Positions 53,137 to 62,292 of a stretch of DNA of 64,000 nt are shown one piece after another. A program made the translations under genes and the position numbers. Origin of the DNA: Streptomyces hyderabadensis (lineage in GTDB: Bacteria > Actinomycetota > Actinomycetes > Streptomycetales > Streptomycetaceae); contig NZ_JAIOJZ010000031.1 of NCBI RefSeq assembly GCF_020404845.1, forward strand, positions 25,489 to 89,488, given 5' to 3'. Position 1 is the first letter of the stretch; each line of letters opens with the position of its first letter. Under the pieces are notes generated by a model. It did no database searches, was not told the origin of the DNA, and saw nothing but the letters and a program-made list of their open reading frames with translations.

Positions 53137-53207
53137 CGGCGGCTCACCTGCCCGACCGGTCCGGGGCCGCCACCGGTCCCGGACGGTGAAGCGAGCGGGC
53201 CGTCACC

Positions 53208-53990
53208 TCAGTCCGCCCCGCCCATCCGTCGTACGACTCCCTTGATGAGCGCGGCGAGCGCCGCCACCCGCTCGGGTGTGGCCTGGGACTTGAGCAGCGA
53301 GGAGCTGACGGCGAAGGGCCGGCCGCCGGTCGGCAGTCCGGGCACGGCCGCCGCGACGCAGACGATGCCCTCGACGGTCTCCTGGTCGTCGACGGCGTGA
53401 CCGACCGAGCGTGTGTCGCGCACGGCCGCGAGCAGGGCGTCGAGGGTCGTGATCGACCAGGGCGTGCGGGCCTCGAACGGCTCACGGTCCGCGAGCAGTT
53501 CACTCACCCCAGCCTCGTCCAGACCGGCCAGCATGGCCTTGCCCAGCGCCGTGCAGGTGACCGGGAGCCTCGCCCCCGCCCTGCTGGTGAGGCGCATCAG
53601 GACGGTGCCCTCGTGCACCGCCAGGTAGACGACGTCCGTGCCTTCCATAGTGGCCAGTTGGAGCGTCTCCTCGCGGTCGCCCAGGCGGCCCACCTGCTCC
53701 CGGAAAGCGCGTACCGGGTCGAGGGCGTCCAGGTAGGACTGGGCGAGCCCCAGCAGCCCCGGCCCGAGGGCGAAGCCGCCCTCCACGGCCCGGACGAGTC
53801 GCCGTTCGTGCAGGGCCGCGCAGATGTTGACGACGGAGGCGCGCGGTATGCCGCCCGCGGCGGCGGCCAGTTGGGCGGGCGACAGCGCGCGACCGCGGGC
53901 GTCCGCCAGCGCGTCGAGGATCGCGCCCGCCCGCAGCACGGCCGGCGCCGGTGCGGCACTGGCCCATACCGATCCGTCCCGAGTACTCAT
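53208..53990 (-). CDS. IclR family regulator of the fucose-type operon
   Basis: A 260-residue IclR protein. The N-terminal winged helix (AGAILDALADARGRALSPAQLAAAAGGIPRASVVNICAAL) is followed by an effector domain with TSRAGARLPVTCTALGKAMLAGL, the IclR-typical DDQETVEGIVCVAAAV and a C-terminal AVSSS strand. ATG 53990 diverges from the FAH-family gene across 276 bp, with a TTGTCA/TGACAA inverted repeat close to its own start. It probably senses a sugar acid and controls the downstream catabolic operon and itself. Confidence 0.92.
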   Translation of the reverse strand: MSTRDGSVWASAAPAPAVLRAGAILDALADARGRALSPAQLAAAAGGIPRASVVNICAALHERRLVRAVEGGFALGPGLLGLAQSYLDALDPVRAFREQVGRLGDREETLQLATMEGTDVVYLAVHEGTVLMRLTSRAGARLPVTCTALGKAMLAGLDEAGVSELLADREPFEARTPWSITTLDALLAAVRDTRSVGHAVDDQETVEGIVCVAAAVPGLPTGGRPFAVSSSLLKSQATPERVAALAALIKGVVRRMGGAD

Positions 53991-54004
53991 GGCGCCACAC
54001 CCTA

Positions 54005-54044
54005 GTTGTCAGCCTGTTGACAGGTAAAGCAGTCCATTGACAAC
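54005..54044. promoter_or_regulatory. Inverted repeat beside iclR
   Basis: GTTGTCA (54005-54011) and TGACAAC (54038-54044) form exact outer arms, with a further TTGACA-like copy (54018-54023) between them. The site is 15 bp from the IclR start codon, in the promoter shared with the divergent operon, as expected for an IclR operator. Confidence 0.6.
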
Positions 54045-54266
54045 AAGCGGTGCCGTACACCGATACTGGGCCCACCAGCCCGGAGCGGCGGCGCCACGAC
54101 GGCGCCGGTCACCGCGGACCCCCGCGCACGCCCCGGAATCGGCTCCCGCCCCGTCATGGCGACCACCACCTCCGTCCTCTCCGCCCCCGGCCGACCGGCC
54201 GGGGCAAGCGTGTGCGGCGCGGCGGACAACTCGGCCCGCCGGGGCCTCGACCAAGGAAAGCGGCAC

Positions 54267-55145
54267 ATGAAACTCGTACGGCTCGGAGACCCCGGGCGGG
54301 AACGCCCCGCCGTCATCGACGACCGGGGCGTCACCCGGGACCTCTCCTCGCTCACCTCCGACATCGACGGCGCCTTCCTCGCCGCGGACGGCATCGCCCG
54401 CACCCGGCGGGCGCTGGCCGAGGACGCGCTGCCGGTGCTGGCGGCCGAGGGGCTGCGCTTCGGGCCGCCCGTCGCCCGGCCCGGCGCGGTGGTCTGCGTC
54501 GGCCAGAACTACGCGGCGCACGCGGCGGAGTCCGGCAGCGAGCCGCCGTCGCGTCCGGTGATCTTCTTCAAGCCCCCCAACACGGTGGTCGGCCCGCACG
54601 ACGACGTGGAGATCCCGCGCGGCTCCGCCAGGACGGACTGGGAGGTCGAACTCGCCGTCGTCATCGGCCGGACGGCGCGGTACCTGGACTCCCCCGAGCA
54701 GGCCCTGGACCACGTGGCCGGCTACGCGGTGTCCAACGACGTGTCCGAGCGCGACTTCCAGCTGGAGCACTCCGGCGGCCAGTGGTCCAAGGGCAAGTCC
54801 TGCGCCACGTTCAACCCGCTCGGCCCGTACCTGGTCCCGGCCGACGAGGTGCCCGACGTCCAGGGTCTGCGGCTGCGCTCCTTCGTCAACGGCGAGCCGC
54901 GGCAGGACTCCCGCACCGCGGACATGATCTTCTCCGTCGCGCAGATCGTGTACGACCTGAGCCAGTACCTGGTGCTGGATCCGGGGGACGTCATCAACAC
55001 CGGCACACCGGAGGGTGTCGCCCTGTCCGGCCGCTTTCCCTACCTGAAGCCCGGTGACGCCATGGAGATCGAGATCGAAGGGCTGGGGCGTCAGCGCCAG
55101 GCACTTGTCGCCGCCGAGACCTCTTCTCAGTCATCACTTGTATGA
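54267..55145 (+). CDS. Fumarylacetoacetate-hydrolase family protein
   Basis: A 292-residue hydrolase. The FAH catalytic domain (residues 70-275) shows VVCVGQNYAAHAAE, FFKPPNTVVGPHDDVEIP, DWEVELAVVIGR, NDVSERDFQLEHSGGQWSKGKS and NTGTPEGVALSG; the Glu/Glu/Asp metal ligands lie in these stretches. In L-fucose and L-rhamnose oxidative pathways this family cleaves 2,4-diketo-3-deoxy acids to pyruvate plus a hydroxy acid. ATG 54267 (AAGGAAAG upstream) was chosen for the usual FAH N-terminus MKLVRLGD. The stop codon lies inside the second 28-nt element. Confidence 0.88.
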   Translation: MKLVRLGDPGRERPAVIDDRGVTRDLSSLTSDIDGAFLAADGIARTRRALAEDALPVLAAEGLRFGPPVARPGAVVCVGQNYAAHAAESGSEPPSRPVIFFKPPNTVVGPHDDVEIPRGSARTDWEVELAVVIGRTARYLDSPEQALDHVAGYAVSNDVSERDFQLEHSGGQWSKGKSCATFNPLGPYLVPADEVPDVQGLRLRSFVNGEPRQDSRTADMIFSVAQIVYDLSQYLVLDPGDVINTGTPEGVALSGRFPYLKPGDAMEIEIEGLGRQRQALVAAETSSQSSLV

Positions 55146-55158
55146 TACGTTACGACTC
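55131..55158. repeat. 28-nt element, copy 2, at the end of the FAH gene
   Basis: Identical over 28 nt to 45945-45972. It overlaps the last codons of the FAH-family gene and lies 163 bp before the enolase-superfamily start, so it may provide an internal operator or promoter for the rest of the operon. The palindromic core GTATGATAC is at 55140-55148. Confidence 0.8.
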
Positions 55159-55320
55159 AATGAGGGCAGGGTTGCGGAACTGATTCCGTCACCCGCACGA
55201 CGCCCGTTCCCCTGGCCCGACGGCACGCTCCCCCACCTCCCGCGCCTCTCGGTTCTTCCTGGCGCGGGACGGGTGGCCCGGCGGGCGGGACGGCGAGGAG
55301 AGCTCGAAGAGGGGGAGCAG

Positions 55321-56583
55321 TTGAAGATCACCGGATTCCGGAGCCTGACGACCGTGCACCGCTGGGGGCGTCCCGTCGGGGACGCGAACGGCTTCGTCGC
55401 CCAGGGCGTCACCGAGGTCCCGGTCCTGCTGGTCGAGACCGACGGCGGCCTCACCGGAGTCGGCCTCGGCGCGCACGGCGAGGCCCGGCGGGTCTTCCCC
55501 GCCCTCGACGGGCAGGATCCTCGCGCGGTCACCACGCTCTACGACCGGATGCTGGCCCACACCTTCAAGAGCGGCCACGCCGGCACCGCCTTCGGCACCA
55601 TCGGCGCCTTCGACATGGCGCTGTGGGACCTCAAGGCGAAGATGGCCGGCGAACCGCTGTGGCGCACCCTCGGCGCGGCGGACCGCTTCGTGCCCGGCTA
55701 CGCGTCCGGCCTCGATATCGCGCTGGACGAGGAGGAGTTGGTCCGGCTGTACTCCGACTGGGCCGCACGCGGCTTCACCGGGGCCAAGCTCAAGGGCGGC
55801 CTGGACACCGAACGGGACGTCGGCAGGCTGCGCGCGGTCGCCGAGGTGCTGCGCGCCAACACCCGCTCCCCCGCCCTGATGCTCGACGTCAACGAGTCCT
55901 GGGGCAGGCACCAGGCCGTACGGCTGCTAGCCCGGATAGAGGACCGTGTCGAACTCGCCTGGATCGAGGAACCGGTGCGCCGCTGGGACGCGAACGGCCA
56001 CCGGGCCGTGGGCCGGGCCTCCCGCACCGCCGTCGCCAGCGGCGAGAACCTGACGGGCCTGGAGCAGTTCCGTCCCCTGCTGGCGGCCGACGCCCTCCAG
56101 GTCGTGCAGACCGCCGGCGTCTGGGGCATCACCCACTTCCTGCGGGTGGCCACCCTCGCCCACGGCCACGACCTCCCGGTCAGCCCGGTCGGCTACCACG
56201 CCAACCCCTTGGCGCACGCGGCCGCCGCCACCCCCAACCACCTGGTCACCGAGGTGCAGGACACCGGCAGCCCGGCCGGACTCACCGTGGACCAGGCGAT
56301 CGAGGACGGCGGCATCGTCCTCGGTGACGCACCGGGGCTCGGCATCACGGTCGACGAGAACGCGCTCGCCGCCCCGGAGATGGACGCGGGCTGGGCCCGT
56401 CCCGACGGTCCGCACGTACGCCCCCGCGACGCCGGTCTGCGGCTCGTGCCCGAGTCCGGCCCGCCCGGTCGGGCCACCACCCGCTCCCCCGCGGGCACCG
56501 CCTCCGTCGCCGTGCCCGGCCCCGTCCACCGTCCCACGCGCACCGAGCGCACCAAGCGCACCGAAAGGGAGAGCACGCCGTGA
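55321..56583 (+). CDS. Enolase-superfamily sugar-acid dehydratase (L-fuconate-dehydratase-like)
   Basis: A 420-residue mandelate racemase/muconate lactonizing enzyme. GAKLKGGLD carries the KxK base, LMLDVNESW the first metal Asp, WIEEPV and SGENLTG the two Glu ligands, and PVGYHANPL lies in the last part of the barrel. It would dehydrate an aldonate such as L-fuconate to a 2-keto-3-deoxy acid. The start is TTG 55321 with GGGGGAG just before it; no ATG/GTG fits the N-terminal domain. The last 60 residues are a low-complexity extension absent from most relatives. Its stop overlaps the next start as GTGA. Confidence 0.86.
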   Translation: MKITGFRSLTTVHRWGRPVGDANGFVAQGVTEVPVLLVETDGGLTGVGLGAHGEARRVFPALDGQDPRAVTTLYDRMLAHTFKSGHAGTAFGTIGAFDMALWDLKAKMAGEPLWRTLGAADRFVPGYASGLDIALDEEELVRLYSDWAARGFTGAKLKGGLDTERDVGRLRAVAEVLRANTRSPALMLDVNESWGRHQAVRLLARIEDRVELAWIEEPVRRWDANGHRAVGRASRTAVASGENLTGLEQFRPLLAADALQVVQTAGVWGITHFLRVATLAHGHDLPVSPVGYHANPLAHAAAATPNHLVTEVQDTGSPAGLTVDQAIEDGGIVLGDAPGLGITVDENALAAPEMDAGWARPDGPHVRPRDAGLRLVPESGPPGRATTRSPAGTASVAVPGPVHRPTRTERTKRTERESTP

Positions 56584-57599
56584 CGCGACCACGTGCCGTC
56601 TTCGCCATGAACCCCCGGCTGGTCCGCGCCGTCTTCGACGAGGATGCCCTGGCGCGGCTGCGCCGCGCGGCCGACATCGACACCGGACTGGTCCTCGGCG
56701 AACTGGACTCCCCCCGCTCCCGCGACGCGCTGGCCGGTGCCGAGATCCTGGTCGCGGGCTGGGACGCGCCCGTCGTACGGGCCGAGCACCTGCCCGGCAC
56801 CGAGCGGCTGCGGGCCGTGGTGTACGCCGGCGGGGTCGCCGCGACCTGCCTGGAGGACCCGGCCGCCTTCGCCGCCCGCGGCGTGGTCGCGGCCAACGCC
56901 CGTGCCGCCAACTCGGGGCCGGTGGCGGAGTACACCCTCGCCATGATCCTGCTCGCCAACAAGCACGTCCTCACCGAGGAGCGCCGCTACCGCGCCTCGC
57001 GGACCCGCCCCGACCACTTCGGCGCGTACGCCGGAGGTGGCAACTACCGGCAGACGGTGGGCATCGTCGGCGCCTCCACCGTGGGCCGTGCGCTGCTCGC
57101 CCTGTTGCACCCCTTCGACCTGGACGTCCTCCTGTACGACCCCACGCTCACCGCTGAACAGGCTCGGGCCCTCGGCGCGCGCCTGGTGCCGCTCGACGAA
57201 CTGATGGCGAGCAGCCGGGTGGTGTCTCTGCACCAGCCCCTGACTGCCGCGACCCGCGGCCAGATCGACGCCGGGCGGCTGGCCCTGATGCCGGACGGCG
57301 CAACCCTCGTCAACACCGCCCGCGGCGGGGTGGTCGACCAGGAGGCCCTGATCGCGGAGCTGCGCACCGGCCGTATCGACGCGGTCCTCGACGTGACCGA
57401 CCCGGAGCCGCCCGAGCCCGGCAGCGAGCTGTGGACGCTGGACAACGTCGTACTGACGCCGCACCTGGCGGGTTCGCTCGGCGGGGAGCTGCACCGCCTC
57501 GGTGACGCCGTCGTCGACGAGGTGGAGCGGTTCGCGGCGGGCCGGCCCTTCGCCCACCCGGAGGACCTCGCAGCCTCCCCACGTACGAGGGTGCGGTGA
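56580..57599 (+). CDS. D-isomer-specific 2-hydroxyacid dehydrogenase family protein
   Basis: A 339-residue NAD-dependent dehydrogenase. Residues 100-290 hold the nucleotide domain with VGIVGASTVGRALLALL (GxSxxG-type), the family motif VVSLHQPLTAATRGQIDAGRLALMPDGATLVNTARGGVVDQEAL, Glu in DPEPPEPGSELW, and the catalytic His in VVLTPHLAGS. It is coupled to the genes on both sides by GTGA overlaps, so it must serve the same pathway. The usual 4-dehydrogenase of fuconate oxidation is an SDR protein, which is absent; this enzyme may replace it or recycle a hydroxyacid product. Confidence 0.88.
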   Translation: MTRPRAVFAMNPRLVRAVFDEDALARLRRAADIDTGLVLGELDSPRSRDALAGAEILVAGWDAPVVRAEHLPGTERLRAVVYAGGVAATCLEDPAAFAARGVVAANARAANSGPVAEYTLAMILLANKHVLTEERRYRASRTRPDHFGAYAGGGNYRQTVGIVGASTVGRALLALLHPFDLDVLLYDPTLTAEQARALGARLVPLDELMASSRVVSLHQPLTAATRGQIDAGRLALMPDGATLVNTARGGVVDQEALIAELRTGRIDAVLDVTDPEPPEPGSELWTLDNVVLTPHLAGSLGGELHRLGDAVVDEVERFAAGRPFAHPEDLAASPRTRVR

Positions 57600-58618
57600 G
57601 GCGGATGCGTACCCGTACCCTCACCCGCGGTCCGGAGCTTACCGAACTCGGCTTGGGCGCGGCCCAGTTGGGGAACCTTGCACGTGAGACCAGCGACACG
57701 GACGCCCAGGGTGCCGTCGACGCGGCCTGGGACAGTGGCGTGCGCTACTTCGACACCGCCCCGCACTACGGGCTCGGACTGTCGGAGCGCCGTCTCGGTG
57801 CCGCGCTCGCCGGGCGTCCGCGGGCCGAGTACACCGTGTCCACCAAGGTGGGCCGGCTGCTGGTGCCCAGCCCCCGAACCGCACACCGGCAGGACGACGG
57901 CGGCTTCGCGGTGCCCGCCACCCACCGGCGCGACTGGGACTTCTCCCGGGACGGCATCCTGCGCTCCCTGGAGGGCAGCCTGACCCGGCTCGGGCTCGAC
58001 CACGTGGACGTCGTCTACCTGCACGACCCCGACGACCACTGGCACGAGGCGTCCACCACCGGCGTCGACACCCTCGTCGAACTGCGCGACCAGGGCGTGG
58101 TGAAGGCGGTGGGCGCGGGCATGAACCAGGCCGCGATGCTCGCCGAGTTCGTCCGCCGCTCGGACGTCGACGTGGTGATGGTGGCCGGGCGCCACACACT
58201 GCTCGACCAGTCCGCGCGGGACGAACTGCTGCCGCTCGCCCAGGAGCGCGGGGTCGGCGTCGTCGCCGCCGCCGTCTACAACTCCGGACTGCTCGCCGCC
58301 GACCGCCCGCCGTCCGACGCTACCTACGACTACCTGCCCGCCTCCGGCGAGCTGATCGCGCGGGCCGGCGCGCTCGCCGACGCCTGCGAGCGCCACGGCG
58401 TCACGCTGCCCGAGGCCGCGGTCGCCTACCCGCTGCGGCACCCGGCGGTCGTGTCGGTGGTGCTGGGCGCCCGTGACGCGCGGCAGTCCCGGACCAACGC
58501 GGAGCGGCTCGCGGCCCGCGTACCCGACGCGCTCTGGGCGGAGCTGGCGGACCTCGGCCTGGTCCCGGCGGACCCCGGCACACCGTCCACGCCGTCCGAC
58601 CCCGGGGAGCGGTCATGA
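57596..58618 (+). CDS. Aldo/keto reductase (L-fucose/aldose 1-dehydrogenase type)
   Basis: A 340-residue AKR TIM-barrel. ELGLGAAQLGNL, FDTAPHYGLGLSERRLG (Asp and catalytic Tyr), STKVGRLL (catalytic Lys) and VVYLHDPDDH (His) form the AKR tetrad. The version with HDPDDH matches bacterial D-threo-aldose or L-fucose dehydrogenases that oxidise the sugar at C1 to a lactone. GTG 57596 overlaps the previous stop as GTGA; ATG 57605 is an in-frame alternative. It is the first enzyme of the pathway encoded by this operon. Confidence 0.9.
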   Translation: MRRMRTRTLTRGPELTELGLGAAQLGNLARETSDTDAQGAVDAAWDSGVRYFDTAPHYGLGLSERRLGAALAGRPRAEYTVSTKVGRLLVPSPRTAHRQDDGGFAVPATHRRDWDFSRDGILRSLEGSLTRLGLDHVDVVYLHDPDDHWHEASTTGVDTLVELRDQGVVKAVGAGMNQAAMLAEFVRRSDVDVVMVAGRHTLLDQSARDELLPLAQERGVGVVAAAVYNSGLLAADRPPSDATYDYLPASGELIARAGALADACERHGVTLPEAAVAYPLRHPAVVSVVLGARDARQSRTNAERLAARVPDALWAELADLGLVPADPGTPSTPSDPGERS

Positions 58619-59499
58619 CCGTCGTCGACGCCCACCTGCACGTGTGGGACCCCGAGGTGGCCGCCTACGACTGGCTGGGCCCCGCGATGTCACCCGTCGA
58701 CCGCGCCATGCGCTTCCACGACGCCCGTCCGGGCCTGCGTACCGCCGGGGTCGACGCGGCCGTCCTCGTACAGGCGGCCGACAACGACGCGGACACCGAC
58801 CTGATGCTGGCGACCGCCGCCGCGCACCCGGAGGTCGTCGGTGTCGTCGCCTGGGCCCCGCTGGACGACCCGGCACGGGCCAGGGCCCGTCTCACCGCGC
58901 TCCGCGGCGACCCGCACGTGGTGGGCGTACGCACCCTGCTCCACGAGCGGTCCGACCCGGACTGGATCCTCGGCCCCGACGCCGGTGCGGGCCTCGCGCT
59001 GCTCGCCGAGGCCGGTCTCCCCTTCGACTACTCGACCTCCTCGCCCGCCGCGCTGCGCCACCTGCCCGAACTGGCCGGCCGCCATCCGGGCCTGCGCCTG
59101 GTCGTCGACCACCTCGGCAAGCCGCCGGTCGGCGGCGGCCGCGAGGACCGGGCCGAGTGGCGCCGCCTGATCGCCGCCGCCGCGCTGCACCCTGGCGTGC
59201 ACGCCAAGGTCTCCGGGCTCTACTCGGCCTCGGGCCCCCTCGACGCGTGGACCACCGCCGAGGTCCGGCCGTTCGTCGAGGACGCGCTGGAGCTGTTCGG
59301 ACCCGAGCGGCTGATGTACGGCGGAGACTGGCCGGTCTCCCTGCTGGCCGGCGGCTATGCGCGCACCTGGGAGTCCGTGTGCGAACTCCTCGCCCCGCTG
59401 GCCCCCGACGAGCGCGCCGCCGTGCTCGGCGGCACCGCCGCCCGCTTCTACCGCCTCGACCCCGCCCTGCTGGACGCCGCGCACCGCGCGGCCGTGTGA
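58615..59499 (+). CDS. Amidohydrolase-family sugar lactonase (L-fuconolactonase-like)
   Basis: A 294-residue metal-dependent amidohydrolase of the COG3618 type. VVDAHLHVWDP carries the HxH metal motif, LVVDHLGKP another His, KVSGL and MYGGDWPVSLL the final Asp. Characterised relatives hydrolyse L-fucono-, L-rhamnono- or 4-sulfomuconolactones. It overlaps the aldo/keto reductase gene as ATGA, and lactone opening is the step expected directly after aldose dehydrogenation. Confidence 0.9.
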   Translation: MTVVDAHLHVWDPEVAAYDWLGPAMSPVDRAMRFHDARPGLRTAGVDAAVLVQAADNDADTDLMLATAAAHPEVVGVVAWAPLDDPARARARLTALRGDPHVVGVRTLLHERSDPDWILGPDAGAGLALLAEAGLPFDYSTSSPAALRHLPELAGRHPGLRLVVDHLGKPPVGGGREDRAEWRRLIAAAALHPGVHAKVSGLYSASGPLDAWTTAEVRPFVEDALELFGPERLMYGGDWPVSLLAGGYARTWESVCELLAPLAPDERAAVLGGTAARFYRLDPALLDAAHRAAV

Positions 59500-59525
59500 T
59501 CCGCTCCGGAAGGAACGCCAACGCC

Positions 59526-60971
59526 ATGGAACACCACACCACGACGCCGGACACGGCCGCGCTGGCCGGCTGGTTGCACAGCTGGGTGACGGACGAAGGG
59601 GCGATCAACGGCTTCCACAACCACAGTGTGTGGGGCACCAACCCGGCCACCTTCCTGGACTTCACCAGCGGACACACCACGTTCGCCGGTCCGGCCGTCG
59701 GCGCCTGGGCCCAGGCCCTGGCGGCACGGCCGGACGAGCGGGGCCTCGCCCTGCTGCGCCGGCTGCTGCGATACCAGTGCTCCGAGGTGCAGCCCGACGG
59801 GCAGTACGCGCACATCGGCTTCCAGGTCGGCGAGTCGGCGACCAGCGGCCTCATCCACAACGCCGTCGGCAGCCTCGGCATGCTGCTGGCCGTGCGCCAC
59901 GCCGGTCACCTGCTGCCGGCCGACGAGGTGGCCGCCGTACTGGCCGCGGTGCGACGCAACCTGGACGCCTGCGAGGTCTACGGCGGCGGACGCCCCGGCG
60001 AGGACGGCACCTGCAACCAGGAGTACGCCCGGGTCTGGGTCAAGCAGCTCTACACGGAGCTGAGCGACGACAAGACGTACGCCGACGAGATCCCCGAGGA
60101 CCTGTCGGAGCTGGTCCGGCTCTTCCACCACCGGGGAGTGCCCGACGCGGACAGCGCCGGAACGTTCCGCACCGTGCGCGACCGCGCCGAGGGCGGCATC
60201 CTGGAGCCTGCCGAGTACTACGGGCTCATGATCGTGCCGCTGGTGCTCGGGTACCGCGCCCAGGGCGATCCGGAACTGCTCGACGAGGCACGGCGGTTGT
60301 GCCGGCACGTGGCCAGGTCGGCCTGGACGGACGAGACCGGCGCCACCCGCTACCACCGCTACTGGTACGTACGGGGCGAGCGCGCGCTGAAGACGGACAC
60401 GCCGATGCTGATCGCGGGCATGGGCCTGACCCTGTACGGCATCCACGAGGTGCTGGCGGAGGGGCCGGACGCCGAGTTGGAGGCGTTCACCGAGGCCTGC
60501 CTCGCCACCTACGCCCGCTATCAGACACCGGCCGGCTACTTCGCCTCCGCGAGCGGTTGGCACAACGAGGCCGACATCGCGCCCAGCACCGCCTGGCACG
60601 CGCACGACCTGCTGTTCCTGATGGCCCGGTACGGCCCGGACGACGACTTCTGGGACCGGGTGACCGGGCCGCGCGAACGGCAGTCGGTGCTGGTCAGCGA
60701 TCGCGCGTACTGGGCCGAGTCCGACGTCCACTGGTCCGTGCGCAGTCCGCTGACCGCGGGCGACCTGCATCTGTACGGCCGCAAGGACCGGGCCGTCTTC
60801 GCCCGGGAGTTCTTCGCCTGGACGGACCGCGAGCCGCTCCCGGAGGAGCTGCGCTACCCGGACGTCCCCGAGTTCTTCGTCGCCGACGACGGCATCTACC
60901 GCGTCGACCGCGGCGATACCCCCACCGACATCATGGCCGTCGGCCCCCTGCCCTACCGGGGGCGGCTGTGA
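59526..60971 (+). CDS. Uncharacterised (alpha/alpha)-barrel-like enzyme, possible glycosidase
   Basis: A 481-residue soluble protein with no signal peptide. It is rich in Trp, His, Asp and Glu and in long amphipathic helices, e.g. GFHNHSVWGTNPATFLDFTSGHTTF, LLRRLLRYQCSEVQPDG, NQEYARVWVKQLYTEL, ARYQTPAGYFASASGWHNEADIAPSTAWHAHDLLFLM. The periodicity and conserved-looking polar clusters suggest an (alpha/alpha)6 toroid as in several glycosidase families (GH88/105/127-like), but I recognise no known family signature. GGAAGGAA precedes ATG 59526, and it sits between lactonase and importer genes. It may act on imported fucosyl oligosaccharides. Confidence 0.8.
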   Translation: MEHHTTTPDTAALAGWLHSWVTDEGAINGFHNHSVWGTNPATFLDFTSGHTTFAGPAVGAWAQALAARPDERGLALLRRLLRYQCSEVQPDGQYAHIGFQVGESATSGLIHNAVGSLGMLLAVRHAGHLLPADEVAAVLAAVRRNLDACEVYGGGRPGEDGTCNQEYARVWVKQLYTELSDDKTYADEIPEDLSELVRLFHHRGVPDADSAGTFRTVRDRAEGGILEPAEYYGLMIVPLVLGYRAQGDPELLDEARRLCRHVARSAWTDETGATRYHRYWYVRGERALKTDTPMLIAGMGLTLYGIHEVLAEGPDAELEAFTEACLATYARYQTPAGYFASASGWHNEADIAPSTAWHAHDLLFLMARYGPDDDFWDRVTGPRERQSVLVSDRAYWAESDVHWSVRSPLTAGDLHLYGRKDRAVFAREFFAWTDREPLPEELRYPDVPEFFVADDGIYRVDRGDTPTDIMAVGPLPYRGRL

Positions 60972-61015
60972 CAACCGAACGACACCGCCGGCTTTCCCCA
61001 CCGAGGAAAAGAGAG

Positions 61016-62290
61016 ATGACAATGACGTCAGCCAGAAGAGGGAGCAAGGCGCGCGGTGCCGCGCTTGCCGCCGTGGTTCCGCTGTTTCTCGTCGCGGCCT
61101 GCTCGTCGGGCTCCGGCTCGGCGGGGGGCGAGGACGGCGAGATCCGGATGATGGTGAATCTGACCGACAACCTCAACCAGGCGTACTGGGAGAAGCTGGT
61201 CAAGCCGTTCGAGGACGAGACCGGTCTGAAGGTGAAGATAGAGGGCCCTACCGGCAAGTCGGTCGCCGAGTCCTTCCCGCAGCAGCTGGCGGCCGGCACC
61301 GCGCCCGACGTCATCCAGTCGATCTTCCCGGACGACGACACGGCACCCGAGCTGATCGACCTGAGCGGCGAGGCCTGGGCCAAGGGCACGCCGATGTTCG
61401 ACGAGTACGCCATGGGCGAGGCCCACTACGCGGTCGGCGTCGGCACCCAGACGCAGTCGCTGGTCTACTACAACAAGACCGCCTTCGAGAAGGCCGGGAT
61501 CAGCAAGCCGCCCACCACCTGGGAGGAGCTGACCAAGGACCTGGGCGACCTGAAGAAGGCCGGGTACACGCCGATGCAGACGGCCGGCGACTTCCAGACC
61601 GGCCTCCAGCTCCAGCAGATCTACCACCCCACGCTGAACCAGCTGCACCCCGAGTGGCAGACCGCGGTCTCCGACGAGAAGCTCTCGGTCGGCGACGCCT
61701 ACGAGCCCGCGTTCCAGTTGTACGCCGACTGGATCAAGGCGGGGTACATCAACAAGAGCGACGTCGGACTCAGCCCCTCCCAGGCGGACGGCAACTTCAC
61801 CGCGGGCAAGGTGGGCCTGTACACCAACGGCAGCTGGTTCGCCGCCACCCTGAACAAGGCCGGCGACCTGCCCTTCGAGGTGGGCGTGTTCTCGCCGCCG
61901 GCCGCGGACGGCAAGGAGTACCCGGGGCCGCAGGGCGCCACCATGGCCAACCCCTACATGATCCGCAAGGGCATCGGCGACGAGGACGGCGCCAAGCAGC
62001 TGGTGGAGTACCTGGTCACCGACGCCAAGGCCATCGAGGCGCAGCTGGGTTCGGACGGGGTGTTCCGCAAGGGCTCCCAGCGCGAGCAGTCCGAGGTCGA
62101 CGCACAGATCCAGGGCGTCCTGGACGCCGCTCCCGCACTGGTCGCCGTCGGCGAGGGCCAGGGCAACGTGCGGCTGCCCGTCACCGGATTCAACCCGAAG
62201 TTCACCGAGGTCGCGCAGAGCCTGTACACCGGAGCGGGCCCGGCGGACGCCGCCAAGAGCATCGACCAGTGGGTCGACGAGAACCGCTGA
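61016..62290 (+). CDS. ABC transporter sugar-binding lipoprotein
   Basis: A 424-residue extracellular solute-binding protein, family 1. The signal peptide AALAAVVPLFLVAAC ends in a lipobox (LVAAC), so the protein is tethered to the membrane. IRMMVNLTDNLNQAYWEKLVKPFEDETGLKV, APDVIQSIFPDD, VYYNKTAFEKAGI and FTAGKVGLYTNGSW are typical of sugar-binding proteins. ATG 61016 (GAGGAAAAG upstream) is followed two codons later by another ATG. It belongs to the same operon as the fucose-type enzymes and the two permeases. Confidence 0.93.
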   Translation: MTMTSARRGSKARGAALAAVVPLFLVAACSSGSGSAGGEDGEIRMMVNLTDNLNQAYWEKLVKPFEDETGLKVKIEGPTGKSVAESFPQQLAAGTAPDVIQSIFPDDDTAPELIDLSGEAWAKGTPMFDEYAMGEAHYAVGVGTQTQSLVYYNKTAFEKAGISKPPTTWEELTKDLGDLKKAGYTPMQTAGDFQTGLQLQQIYHPTLNQLHPEWQTAVSDEKLSVGDAYEPAFQLYADWIKAGYINKSDVGLSPSQADGNFTAGKVGLYTNGSWFAATLNKAGDLPFEVGVFSPPAADGKEYPGPQGATMANPYMIRKGIGDEDGAKQLVEYLVTDAKAIEAQLGSDGVFRKGSQREQSEVDAQIQGVLDAAPALVAVGEGQGNVRLPVTGFNPKFTEVAQSLYTGAGPADAAKSIDQWVDENR

Positions 62291-62292
62291 CC

